Shown: positions 36,557 to 47,400 of the stretch, piece by piece
How the letters are laid out: each line of letters starts with the position of its first letter
Numbering within the stretch: position 1 is the first letter of the stretch
Source: Gloeophyllum trabeum ATCC 11539
Taxonomy: Eukaryota; Basidiomycota; Agaricomycetes; Gloeophyllales; Gloeophyllaceae
Assembly (NCBI RefSeq): GCF_000344685.1
Contig: NW_006920412.1
Span: forward strand, 1,141,414-1,205,413
Direction of reading: 5' to 3'
DNA: 64,000 nucleotides
Program-made: the position numbers and the translations under genes
Notes under the pieces: generated by a model
What the model was told of the DNA's origin: nothing
What the model saw: only the letters and a program-made list of their open reading frames with translations
Database searches by the model: none

Positions 36557-39500
36557 CTAATCTTCATCGTCCGATATATGAATCTCATCCGCATTAACCT
36601 GCGTTGTGGTTTCCTCGGCCTGCGATTCCGTTATGTTGACATTATGTTTTGAAGCCACGAACGCTGGCGCTCCCTTCACACCGCCGGCCTGCCGCTCAAC
36701 AGCCACCATAGGATCAGCCGCATCCGCTGTCTCAGCATCTGGAGACTGTGTGCTGTTCTTCTTCGTTGCCATTGTCTGCGCAGCCAGGTACGATGCTTCC
36801 GTATTAAACTGGGCTTGTACGCTGCGCTTGATCCGCAACATTTCTCTGAAGGTATCCTCGGAGCCCGTTTCGATCTCGAAAGCATTCCACTCTGCCCAGA
36901 ACTCTGGATGTAATCGTGGATCGCAGAATTGCGAAGCATGGGCATAGATGGCGCGGGCACGGTCGATCTCGCCGAGCTTGCGCTCTAGGTTTGCAAAGCG
37001 CAAGCACATCTGAGCAGTCTGACGGTTCGGAAGAATCTCGATGGCACGCTCGTATATCGGTCGGGTTGCTGGAAGTCCGTAGTTGGCCGCGGCTTTAGCG
37101 ATGTATAGCGTGAACATCTGCAAAGCCGTCGCGTTAGCGAAGTATAGCCCAGCCTTTGCGCTAGACTCACCTCGAACTTGTCCTCGTCTGCTATTACTTG
37201 CGTCGCGCGATCATATATGGCCATGGCACGTTTCGCGAGGCCATACTCCTCTTCCAGCTGGGCGTACATGAGGAAGAGCGGCTTGCACGACTTCGGCGGA
37301 CACTTCTCCAGGGCCTGCTCGAATAAGTCACGCGCTCGTTCGAGTTTTGAGCCACCCTGCACGAGTGTGAGTTCCTTGAGAGCACTAGGGAACAAAGCAC
37401 GCACGTATCGCTTCACAAATTTAGAGAGGTAGATATTCCAGATCTCGAAGGAGATAGGGAAAGTAAATAATTCCACTCCTCGCTCGTAAACCTAGAACAT
37501 TTCGATCAGCAGGCGTTATGAGGATCGAAGAACAGAACATTACCTTGAAACTCTCCTCAAAGTAACTGTGTTCCTCAAGGAAAGCGGCATAATTTACTAT
37601 GATCTGAGCATTCGCTATCCGTAATTCTAGGATCTTGTCGTAAACGGCCTTCGTGGACTCGACCGTTCCAAGAGACTCCTCGAGATCGACGTAGAATGAC
37701 CAAAGCTTGAGGGATTTGAAAAGACGCATCTGGACAGGAAGAGACTGGGACATTGTGAGATACATGTTAACTGTGAACTTCTTGGCACTTACGTGATCAT
37801 GGTAGTTGACCTTGGTGTTCTTCGGTATAGCGGCGGCGCGTTGCATTACTCGAATTGCTTCATCGTAATTCCTATAGTGAGGGCAACAGTCAGGGCCGGA
37901 TGAGAGGGTTTGCTCAGTGCAGCTTACTCTTGCCGCAGCTCCATTTCTGCCCATTCGCACCACACCTCTGCCAGGTCTTCCACTGTCTTGAAGTTGACCT
38001 TGGTAGCCTTTTCGAGAATTTTACGGGCACTGTCAAGGTCAGGCTCCGCTTGGCCCTGCGTACCTCCCTCTTCGTAGAATTTGGCAAAGTTGACATAGAG
38101 TCTGTATAAATTCGCCGTGGCCCTGCGAGGATTGATGGTCTCGAGCGCTTTCGTATAGGTTTCGGCGACCTGATGAAGGTCAACGTCAGTCCCAGACATC
38201 ATCCAAGGAGAATATCAGATGGGTGAACCTTCTCATCGTCGTTACCCCACAACGCGATTCGCTTCTCCCATTCTTGGACGTCGTTTGGATTCCGTCTTAA
38301 TAAAACATCATTTACCAAAAACGGCCGGCGGTCCATGAGCTCCTCAAACTCCTTCATCCTTGTATCCAGTTCAGCTTCCGTCTCCTGGACGTCTTCTTCA
38401 TCTTCGTCCTCGTCAGGATTGGCTATGCTCTCCATCATAGCACTGATCAGCGACTCGCTGAATTCTGCGTACGCGTCGAATATTTGGGTGAAGTCTCGGA
38501 TGGTCACGACCTCTGCCATTCCCGCCTCGAAGGTAGCCTTGGCCCGTTCAAACTCGCCGCGCTTGATCCAGTACGTCGCCAGTCCGCTCCATAGTCGTCC
38601 AGCTTGGTCTCTGTATACCTCCAGACCGTCCCGATGGACAATGCGCTCTATGTTGAGCTTCCTAGGACTAGCCGGATCCTCATCTTCGTCATAGGGAGTA
38701 CCAGGCTTGCCATCGGCTGACACAGGAACTGCCGGTCCGCCAAATCGAATCAAGTTGCCTTCAGTTGAAGCTGGCTCCGCGTCCACGGCTGCAGCTTCAG
38801 CCTCTTCTTCAACCCGGTGGTTCTCGATTGTGTCTGACACGTCAAGCCCGACCTCTTCGGCGTATTGCTCGACAACTTCCAGCCATTCCGTTAACAACTG
38901 GTATGGGCTCTTGCCTTCAGGACTCGTGTATTCTCCACGCGCCGCCTTACGTGACAGTGACAGTAGCAACTTCGCTGCCTCTAATGGACGAGGTGAGGGG
39001 TTCTCCGGTGCTAATAGAAGAGATGTATAGTGTTCTGTCACCGAGGGGTCGACAGCAAGGTAACGACGGTATACCGCGACCATTGTCGACCCGCCTTTGG
39101 CCTCTGCCCAGAGAAGATAGCGGACCCATATACGATGGTGGAGAGAGGGAGGTAGTGTTCGCAGTGCACGGTCGTAGGTACGTCGACAGTGGGAGTGGGA
39201 GATGGGAGGAGGGCACATCGGGTGATTGAATATAGAGAGATACATCAGCCATAACCTTGGCATCTTATGCGTGACCATCAGACAGTACTGTGGAAGAAGA
39301 CGCATAGACGTACTTTGGGTAGCCACATTAATGCTCTCTCAAACGTAGCTATCAGCGACTTCCACTCTTCCCAGCCCACTATACCGTCCAATCCACCTTC
39401 CCATCGTTCCAAGTCATCTTGTTCGTCCTCGAGGGCCTCTTTCATTTCAGGGAACTTCTTTTTACCTCCGGCCCTCCTACGGACCACAGGCTTGCCTAGG

Positions 39501-39889
39501 ACATAGTACATTCGCGTCTGGAGATACGACTTCCATAGCTTGAACATGCCAGGGAACTGGACGAGAGCAGCCTCATAGAGGTAAGTGAGACGTTGAAGGG
39601 CTTTCCGAGCGGTAGGTGAAGCGAGAGGGCCTAGTACAGCGGCTACTTCGTCTGATACATCCAATCGTTCCGTCTTCTGGACAGCATTGAAGGCCTCTCT
39701 TGCGTTTTGGATAGTATTCCACCAGTGTCGGAAGGATTGAGGGTTGCGTAACAAGTCCTCCTCTCGGTTGACATCTTTCGTCGAAATAAGGTCGGGATGC
39801 GTGGCAGGAGTCGGAACAGGGAACGTCAAAGGGAACAAGGCGGCTAGGGTTTCTACGGAGGGCGCATCCTTCTTGTCAACCGAGGGCAT
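36557..39889 (-). CDS. pre-mRNA-splicing factor Syf1 (XAB2), HAT repeats
   Basis: Syf1 is a scaffold of the Prp19-associated (NTC) complex in the spliceosome. It starts MPSVDKKDAPSVETLAALFP, followed by RNPQSFRHWWNTIQNAREA, the first HAT-repeat region. HAT repeats continue through the length: KALQRLTYLYEAALVQFPGM, PRLWLMYLSIFNHPMCPPPI, FERAKATFEAGMAEVVTIRD, RATANLYRLYVNFAKFYEE, KLWSFYVDLEESLGTVESTK and CKPLFLMYAQLEEEYGLAKR. An acidic stretch (NPDEDEDEEDVQETEAELD) interrupts mid-protein. The C-terminus is acidic (EIHISDDED). Exons are few and long. Length is about 1,010 residues, slightly longer than human XAB2. The start lies 152 bp from the divergent RabGGTase gene. Confidence 0.93.
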
Positions 39890-40041
39890 TTTTAAGACTT
39901 TGACAGCGTTCTAAGTAACCGCAACGCCAGAGTGAAGTCCGAAGACAAACCAGACGCGCTGCCGCCACAAGTGAAGTTCCCACGAATACCTTGCTTGCGA
40001 TCGCTGCGAGGGAATAGTATCGGTCGACCAACACCACAAGG
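39890..40041. promoter_or_regulatory. compact bidirectional promoter, Syf1 / RabGGTase alpha
   Basis: Only 152 bp separate the two inferred start codons. Both promoters must lie here. No TATA box is evident. Confidence 0.5.
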
Positions 40042-41477
40042 ATGGTACGAGCAGTTTAGCCTCCCCCGCAGCGCGACTCATCAATGCGCGTAGCATGGCG
40101 CCAGACGTACGCGACAAACTCCAGAGGCCATAGCAGCTCGCAAACAACGAGAGCAGTCTAAACTGAAGGACTATCTATCTCTCACTGAGGATGTTATAGC
40201 AAGAGTAAGCTGGAACTTAACCAAGAGGTCACGGCTAATCGACCCGGTCTGCAATTTAGAGGAAGAAGTCTGACTGGAGCAAGGATTCTTTCGATCTTAC
40301 GACTCGAGTCCTCCAGATCAACCCGGAATTCTATACGGTTTGGAACTACCGGAGAAATATCATGAGCTACGGGTTATTCGTAGAAAGGTAGGTCGGAAGA
40401 CTGCGCGTGGTACGTCGACAGTATGAATATTCCGATTACCAGCTCCCCGGAATCAATCAATGACCTCCTCTCGGATGATCTCTCAATGACTACGATGGCA
40501 TTGAAAGCGCACCCAAAGGTGTACTGGATCTGGAATCACAGGCGGTGGTGCTTAGAGAACGTCCCAGATGGTCCAGGTGACTCCCATGACTGGAAGAAAG
40601 CAAATTGGAACAGGGAGCTCGCCGTCGTAGAGAAGATGTTGGACGCTGACGCACGGAATTGTAAGCCTTATTCAGATAGAAATGTCTTTCTCATGCTGGT
40701 GGACGTTTGCATAGTTCATGCTTGGAATTACAGACGATACGTCCTCGCTAATATGCCTGAGCGGCGTCCCGAGGCCGCCGAATTAGCCTACACGACGCGA
40801 AAGATTGAGGCCAACTTCTCCAACTTCAGTGCATGGCATCAAAGATCGAAAGTATACACATCCCTATGGGAGAGCGGGCAGCTGAATCGGGAGAAGTCCA
40901 TACGAGACGGTAAGCCAGTCAGGTAATACTTTGACCCCCCTACGCAATAATGCCAAGTACATCCACATCTTTGGAAGAGCTTGAACTTGTGAAGAACGCC
41001 ATGTATACCGACCCCAACGATCAGAGCGCATGGCTATACCATCGATGGCTCATTGGCTCGGGTGCGTCTCCCGCTCTGTTCTCGGAATCAGCTCAAGAAT
41101 TGAGTATTCGCTTGTACAGGGAACGATCGCGAGATACTGGAGAGTGAAATCACGGCTATCGAAGAACTTCTGGAAGAACAGCCAGATAGCAAGTGTGAGT
41201 TCGTTCGTCTCAGTTACTTTCTTGCTCTAAGTCCGCGACTAGGGTGCATCGAATCCCTGGTGCACTATAAGAGGCTCTTAATCAAGAACCATTCCGCGGA
41301 ATTCGGGGCTGAGCAGACCAAGGGGTTGTTGAGTCAGTGCGTCAGCTTTCTCCTGCAATTACAGACCTTGGATCCCCCAAGAAGGAATATGTATCAAGAC
41401 ATAGGTCAGTGCGCGAGCATCTCTTCGCCGCGCTCCCCTGCTCATCCTCAGCAGTAGATACTCTGTCCGCTACTTGA
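40042..41477 (+). CDS. Rab geranylgeranyltransferase alpha subunit
   Basis: The alpha subunit pairs with a beta subunit to prenylate Rab GTPases. The initiator ATG (40042-40044) appears to be a complete exon: it is followed at once by intron 40045-40093 (gtacga...gcgtag, 49 bp), then exon 2 begins HGARRTRQTPEAIAARKQRE. The prenyltransferase alpha repeats follow: INPEFYTVWNYRRNIM, HPKVYWIWNHRRWCLENV, HAWNYRRYVLANMPER, NFSNFSAWHQRSKVYTSLWE and DPNDQSAWLYHRWLIGSG. The last exons give EIAAIEELLEEQPDSK, WCIESLVHYKRLLIKNHS, QTLDPPRRNMYQDI and a short end VDTLSAT, TGA at 41475-41477. Length is about 330 residues, as in yeast Bet4. Without the micro-first exon there is no ATG in frame upstream of HGARR because of a TAG. 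Confidence 0.9.
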
Positions 41478-41704
41478 TCTCACGTTATCCCTGTCTCGGT
41501 GCTTCGCGATCCAAGCGTCTCGAACAGAAGTCTGTTGTTTTCAAATGCTATGTTACGAGCTCCTGCAAGACACATGCGACATTTCTGGACCGCGACGATA
41601 CAATACAATTCCCTTTACTTTGTTTTCTACATTTTCTGTGCATATTTCAGACTGACACTCATCAACCCACGCGAGAAACAATCATGACGGTCGCAGCGCG
41701 TGAT

Positions 41705-41880
41705 CTAGCACTTGCACTCGCCCGGCTTGCAGGCGCACCTGAAGAAGTTGAAGTTAGTCCCTGTGCGTCTATTGACCGCTCCTGTATCACATACTGAGCA
41801 CCGCAGGCAGAGCCGCAGCTGCAGTTGGCAGAGCCACAAGCCTGGTTCTTGACGACCTCGGTAGTCTGCAGAGGAGCCAT
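41705..41880 (-). CDS. small Cys-rich metallothionein
   Basis: Two exons encode 39 residues. Exon 1 (41795-41880) gives MAPLQTTEVVKNQ then ACGSANCSCGSACGA; exon 2 (41705-41738) gives QCACKPGECKC and stop. The 56-bp intron 41739-41794 has gtatgt and cttcag ends and splits the codon of Gln29. Eight Cys occur in C-x-C and C-x3/4-C spacings, as in fungal copper or cadmium metallothioneins, and there are no aromatic residues. It should bind Cu(I), Zn or Cd in the cytosol. The coding region is too short for most gene finders. A TATA-like box lies about 145 bp upstream, and a short uORF lies just before the start. It is convergent with the RabGGTase gene. Confidence 0.85.
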
Positions 41881-41886
41881 ACCTGG

Positions 41887-41934
41887 TCAGTCTGCAGAAA
41901 TGTACAAAGGGTCCCTGTTACGCACAGCGAACAT
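41887..41934 (-). promoter_or_regulatory. possible upstream ORF in the metallothionein leader
   Basis: If the leader is unspliced, an AUG at 41932-41934 opens a frame of 15 codons that stops with TGA at 41887-41889, six bases before the metallothionein ATG. Such a uORF could affect translation. Transcript start and leader splicing are unknown. Confidence 0.35.
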
Positions 41935-42023
41935 GTTTGTTGTAGAAGAGGTTAAGAGCAGGTGAGTTGCTTCGATAAGATGAGTAGTGTTTGGGATCCT
42001 GGTTTCTACGGTCGGTGTGCTCC

Positions 42024-42032
42024 GTATTTATG
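42024..42032 (-). promoter_or_regulatory. TATA-like box upstream of metallothionein
   Basis: On the minus strand the sequence cataaatac lies about 145 bp upstream of the metallothionein ATG. This spacing and sequence fit an inducible fungal promoter with a leader of about 100 nt. Confidence 0.45.
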
Positions 42033-44485
42033 CTGTCTCCTATCTGTTTACTCATGTTTGTTTCGGTGCGATTTCTCCAAGTTGTGATCACAACTCACCA
42101 CAGCTCAGGCCCATTGGTCCAGATCTGCCGTCTTCCCGCTGGGACCTTCTGTGCTAACTATGGATGGGCAGCTGTCCCGTAAGGCTGTCTGATACAGCCG
42201 CTGTGCAACGCTGGTCGATCCGTAAATCTCCAAAAGCGTCCGGAACACCATAACAGGTGTTTCTAGGAGGCATTTCTGCCATGTTCGCTAGCTGATTCTC
42301 TGTGAATGACGTAGGCTCGTGACCCTCATCAACTTCCAAGCATCTGTGGCCTTTTCCACGCATCTCCTTTAGATCCCGCAGGAAGGTTTGGGAGTTCGGT
42401 ATAGCGTCGGGTTCACTAGGTTGCAGCGGCTTCTAGCTGACGGACCCGAAACCACTTCGCGCGCTGAGCGATAAGATATGCTGGGCTTATCTGATGGCCG
42501 CCGCGCCTTCAGAGTACTAACATCTGAGTTGCATCACACTTGCCAGTTAGAAGCTGGTATGAATTCAAAGTCACCCATTCAATAATTCAAGTGATGTATG
42601 TGTTCTTGCTCGGGTATACTGAGCGTTCGCACGTTGCGTTCGCCCTGAAATAGCACGGCATGAAACGGCTACCTCTGAATTGCTGTAGAATCGTCGTTCT
42701 GTCCGTGTCTTTCTCGGACACGTCATGTCAAGGTGAGTGCAGTTGGCTCCGATAGCTGGGGCCCAGCCGCAGCTGCCGCTCGACAGAACGGCAGCGGTTC
42801 GCAGCCATGCCCGGCTTGAATTGTTGCCGTATGTCCGATCCATCTATCTGAGAAAATGACATGGCACTGATACCGCGTCCCGCCTTCGCCAGCTGTGTGA
42901 ATGCGCAGCTGAAAGCCGCATTCAGCGTTTATCTCGAAGTTGAGGGGTTTGTGCCCGCTACAGCGTAGGTGCCGCTTGTCTCCCCAACGGCCGAGATGCT
43001 ACGCCGACCATCCGGGTTAATCCTGCTAGATCGAATGCCGTATAAGCTGTGTGAGGCGGAAAGCATATGGGGCAGCAGAACTGGACAATCGATGGTTGTT
43101 CATCAGGTATCTCGTCCTACGCTTTCGGACCTTCCTTGAGGTGTCCCTGTGTACTGACAGGAGCTCTGGCCGTATTTTCCCCAAACATCAGGACCCACAG
43201 CTGTCACGCTTCAAGGAGGAGAGTATAACCAGCGAGCGTCCCTGTCACGTTTGCTTTTTCCGCACTTTGCGCCAACTGACTGTCCCTTAGATGTCTAAAC
43301 AAGCTAGCCCAGGAGGGGCCCTCCAGTCCAGATACCCGCATGCAGAACCGTCGCGGATCATTTGACGGGCATGTTCCGAGGGATTTGTGCTCGAGTCGGG
43401 TTGAAGGTCGATTTGCATGCCTATCTTGCCCCAGCTCTAGAAATCGCTGAGTAGGGGGCTCCACTTACTTTCTCTCCTTGATGAGATATTGCGGCTATGC
43501 TATCTCCTATCGCTGAACCCCGCCTCCGCTCCTCGCTTCCTCGGGGCCTTTAATACGGTCAAGTCAGATGATACTGGATGTTACTTCCTGTTGACGGGGT
43601 CTCAAGAAATCTCGCAAGTGCTGTGCGATGCCCCAAGTAGCACCGGGAGAGCTGGGGTGTCATTTACAAGTGTGCGATGGTCACCTCGGGTTCGTTGAAG
43701 TCATCTAGCGTGGTTCGAGGGGGTAGATATCCCCCTTTCCTGATCCCAGGGTATTTCCCGCCTCCGCTGTTTTATCTATGCATGTTTGGATTCAATGCCC
43801 TTGTGAAGTGGATCGAACCAGACCAGATAGCAGTCGTATGTGGCAGTCGATCCCATCCGTCCCGGTGTATTTGCCATGAAGGCACATCTCTGAAGCATTC
43901 ATTATGACTTGATGTGCATTGTTCAGCCTGCAGACGTTTCTATATGTACCTGTTATAATAGCGAAGGACATCCATTCAACTTAACCTTATGCCGAAGTGT
44001 CCGGGCGGCAGCCATTGGACGATACAATACATGCGCGTCGCTGGGATCGTCTATACTCTTGGAGCCCGGTGATACTCCGGCTATAGAAGCATTTATCTCT
44101 GCCCTTCGTCGCACTTTCGTCGGCTCCCCGCGCACCCTACTACACCCTCTGTGTGTCCTCGAACGTGGCCGAAAATATGTGTTCGACGTTACCGACGCCT
44201 GCTATTCTCTCCTGTAATATGCCGTCAATTCGTGAAATAAAGTGGGTCACAATGCGATTTTGGCTTGAACACGTCTTGATGCATGCACGAACAATCCTGT
44301 CGATTTGCCCATTGAGCTGTGGCGACCAATGAAGGTGCTGCGGCAAGTTCCGCCCTCCCTCGTGTCGGCAATGAGGCAGTCGCGCACAGAGCTGAGTAAC
44401 TTGCAGTGCGGTCCAGGGTATCCTCTATCCCTCTCTCCCCCGTCTCCTCTCTCTCTCATAAGTTTTGTACTGTGTTTTACGTCTA
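42033..44485. other. gene-poor region of about 2.5 kb
   Basis: No coding gene can be supported. Open frames are short and disagree with each other on the two strands. One B-box-like ggttcgatcc occurs on the minus strand near 43820, but its flanks cannot form a T arm, so I do not call a tRNA. The right end, CT-rich before 44486 (ctctatccctctctcccccg), is the promoter of the EDC4-like gene. Confidence 0.5.
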
Positions 44486-47400
44486 ATGGACCGCTCAGAC
44501 AACGTTCCCCAGCTCTTCTCGAGGGGTTCGACTCCGCCTGGCTCCCAATCCCAACTCCCGCCGTACGGTCCTCATCTGCCTCCATCCATGCTATCGCAGC
44601 AAGCACGCGTATCTCCCCCTCTATCTCTTCATGAATCCACACGCTCCTCGCCTCCGAACCATCTTGATTCCTTGTTTCAGAACCTCAACGCTGCTCCGGC
44701 TGGCGGGAGCGGAATTTCTTACGGACCGCCTGTACATAATAATAACTCGGCGCCTGCAACCCCCATGTCGTCCATGACGGCGTCCTCAGCACCGGGTGCC
44801 GCGGCTACGGATAGACAGAGCGCCTTATTATCTCTTCTGGGGTCTGTAGGCTCATCTGCTCCCGCTGCGCCTGAGGCTAGTGCCAGTGAAGCGCCCGCTC
44901 CCCAGCAAATTCCTACACCTCCTGGATCGGCTCAGAGAGCTGGTTATGCAACCAGCAATGAGGCCCGGGGCAACTTTTTGCTGGAACAGCTGATGTCAGG
45001 GTAAGTCGCAGTTCTCAGTGGTGGGAGCGCGATAGTCTGCACAGTGTTGCGACGGAAGCTCTCGCGGAGCTTGGCTGTTGACTTTGGACGTGGATCCAAC
45101 GGACTGCATGCGGTCTTTATACAGCCCTTCCTGGGATCGTGCTTCAGTATGGCATATATCTAACAATTTCTCAATAGTAACGCACCGCGGTCCGATTACA
45201 CTGATTCCCAGCGCAACATTCAGCCTTCGGGCTCCTCTCCTAGCTATATTGATTCCTCGCTTGACACGCCTTCACACCATGAAAACGACATATATGACAT
45301 TCTTGGGGCCTCGTTTGGTCCGCATGAGGCTTCCCGTGAGCCTGCTGCGCGCCCGTCACAATATCCTGCCCAGCAACCTCCACCACAACCTCCTTCCCCG
45401 ACACGGAAATCTATGTTTGATTTTGTATCTCCATTCGACGCACTGGCGTCCTCGTCTTCTTCGGCGAAGAAGAAGCCTGCCCCCGCTGAGCCGCCGAGCG
45501 AAGACTCCTGGACTTCGGTGTCTGTTTCCACGGACCCCAAGCGGAAATCCGTCGAGAATCTTATGGACCAGTTGACAAGGGGACAGCCACCTTTACCGGC
45601 TCCTCAACGGGCGCAGGCACCCCAGAGCTCCTATGATCCCTACCAACGCAGTGATGACTCTTCCGCCGCTGAACAGGCCGGGCCTATCTTGCCTCCCCCT
45701 CCCTTGCCTCCGAAGCCAGCCGAACATGTCTCTCCTCGAGCGTCGCCCCCGAAGGTTGCTGCTCAGCATCGTCAACAACAACCCCGGTCGACTGAGTCGC
45801 CCCTGGGCCAGCCCGGAGGGCAAGGAAATGGCCCACCCGGGCGAAGAGACAAGGAAAGTTCTCCTGTGCCTCGATCCAAGAATGGTGGGCATGACGGCAG
45901 AGGCGGTAAGGCTGCTGGCCAGCGAAACAAATCTCGTGCAAGCCCTGGGTAAGTCTATCCTGTCGTACATCCTGCTATCACGGTTAACTCCTACTTCATG
46001 ACTAGTCCTCACACCCAAAACATATTCGTCGATGTCTCTCAGCCCTTGGACGAGATACAAGCCCCTCGGGATGCCGTCAAGTCAACCGCCATAGCCCTCG
46101 TGAAAGTTGATTCGACGTTCCTGCCCGGTACGACTATAGGCGCTACGCACTGGGTAGCATATGCGATGACCCGAGGACGTATTCGCGTCATATCCAGGTC
46201 AAGTGGCGATCGTACGCTCTTGCAACTCCCTCCTATCTTCCCCCAGTCTACGGCTGTCACCGACATGGCGGTATACCGCAACAGGCTGGCCGGTGTGACG
46301 TCCGATGGAGGCTTCGTGGTTTGGGACTTGCCTGAAGTCATCACAGACGATGTTCCGTAAGTGGATTGTGTCATATCTGTTCCCACCTGGCTTAACGTAC
46401 GGTTACAGTGGTCAGTTGTTGCTCTGCGTTTACCCCTCTAGCGGAGCGGAGGCGCTACACAGTGTCAAATGGCATCCGAAGGACCCGGATACGCTGGCCG
46501 TCGCGTCGGAGAGCAAGGTCTATCTCATCAACATAGCGGATGCTGCCCATGCCTTTGGTGGTGATCCTATTTCTCAGTCCGAGCTATCGCGCACGAGTCA
46601 TATCTTCAATATGTCCGCGGTAAGTCTGGCAAAGCAGGATCTCCTTTGTTTTACTGAATGATTTATCATAGCCCCTCATCTCCTTCGACTTCGACGTCTA
46701 CAACTATGCAATTGCTACGATTTCTGAGGACTCTGCCCTGACGTACTGGAGTATTCGTGATAGACTGCCTTTCTGGTCACAAAAAATCCGAGGAGAAGAC
46801 CTTCCATCTTCCATTACTATAGTGGACAACGGAGTTGTCATTGGCCGGAAGAACGGTACCATTTTCCAGCTCCTCCCAATTATGAGCAAGAACGTCCTTT
46901 CTTCTGTCAAGTTCGTAAATGGGGACAAGGACGACCCTGATATGTTCGGCCATGCGAATTATGACTCTCGAATACAAACTCTCTGGATTGCCAACAACAG
47001 GCGGGATAGTATGATCGCGCTGAAAATCAATATTGAGCTGCCCGAAACTCATGCCAACGGCGACGAAGTGAGAGGAGCTTTCGACCGGGTGGTTGAGTTC
47101 GGCGGACCCAAGCCAACTATCCACTTCGTCATCCTTACCGGCGATGCCGATCCTCACGGAGACGAGGCCCGTGCTGCTTGCGTCGCGGCAAAAGTGCCCC
47201 CGGGAGAGTTAGCGCTGGTTGCGTTTTCCGTTCACTCGGGTGGTGTCGACCAGGTGCTGATCCGCAAGGAATGGTACGATTCGGCCCTCGCGAGTGTCTC
47301 CTCTAGATTCCCGACATCTGTGCCTCCTGTTGCTGGGCCTGCAACTCGCGGCGATATCGGCAGGAAACGCCAGGTTCAGTCTATCCAAGATGTCCATGGA

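Noticed and set aside
43805..43835. B-box-like ggttcgatcc on the minus strand as a tRNA candidate
   Set aside because: The flanking bases cannot form a T arm and no A box is present upstream.
44515..44540. ggttcgactcc as a tRNA B box
   Set aside because: It lies inside the EDC4-like coding exon and has no matching A box or acceptor stem.
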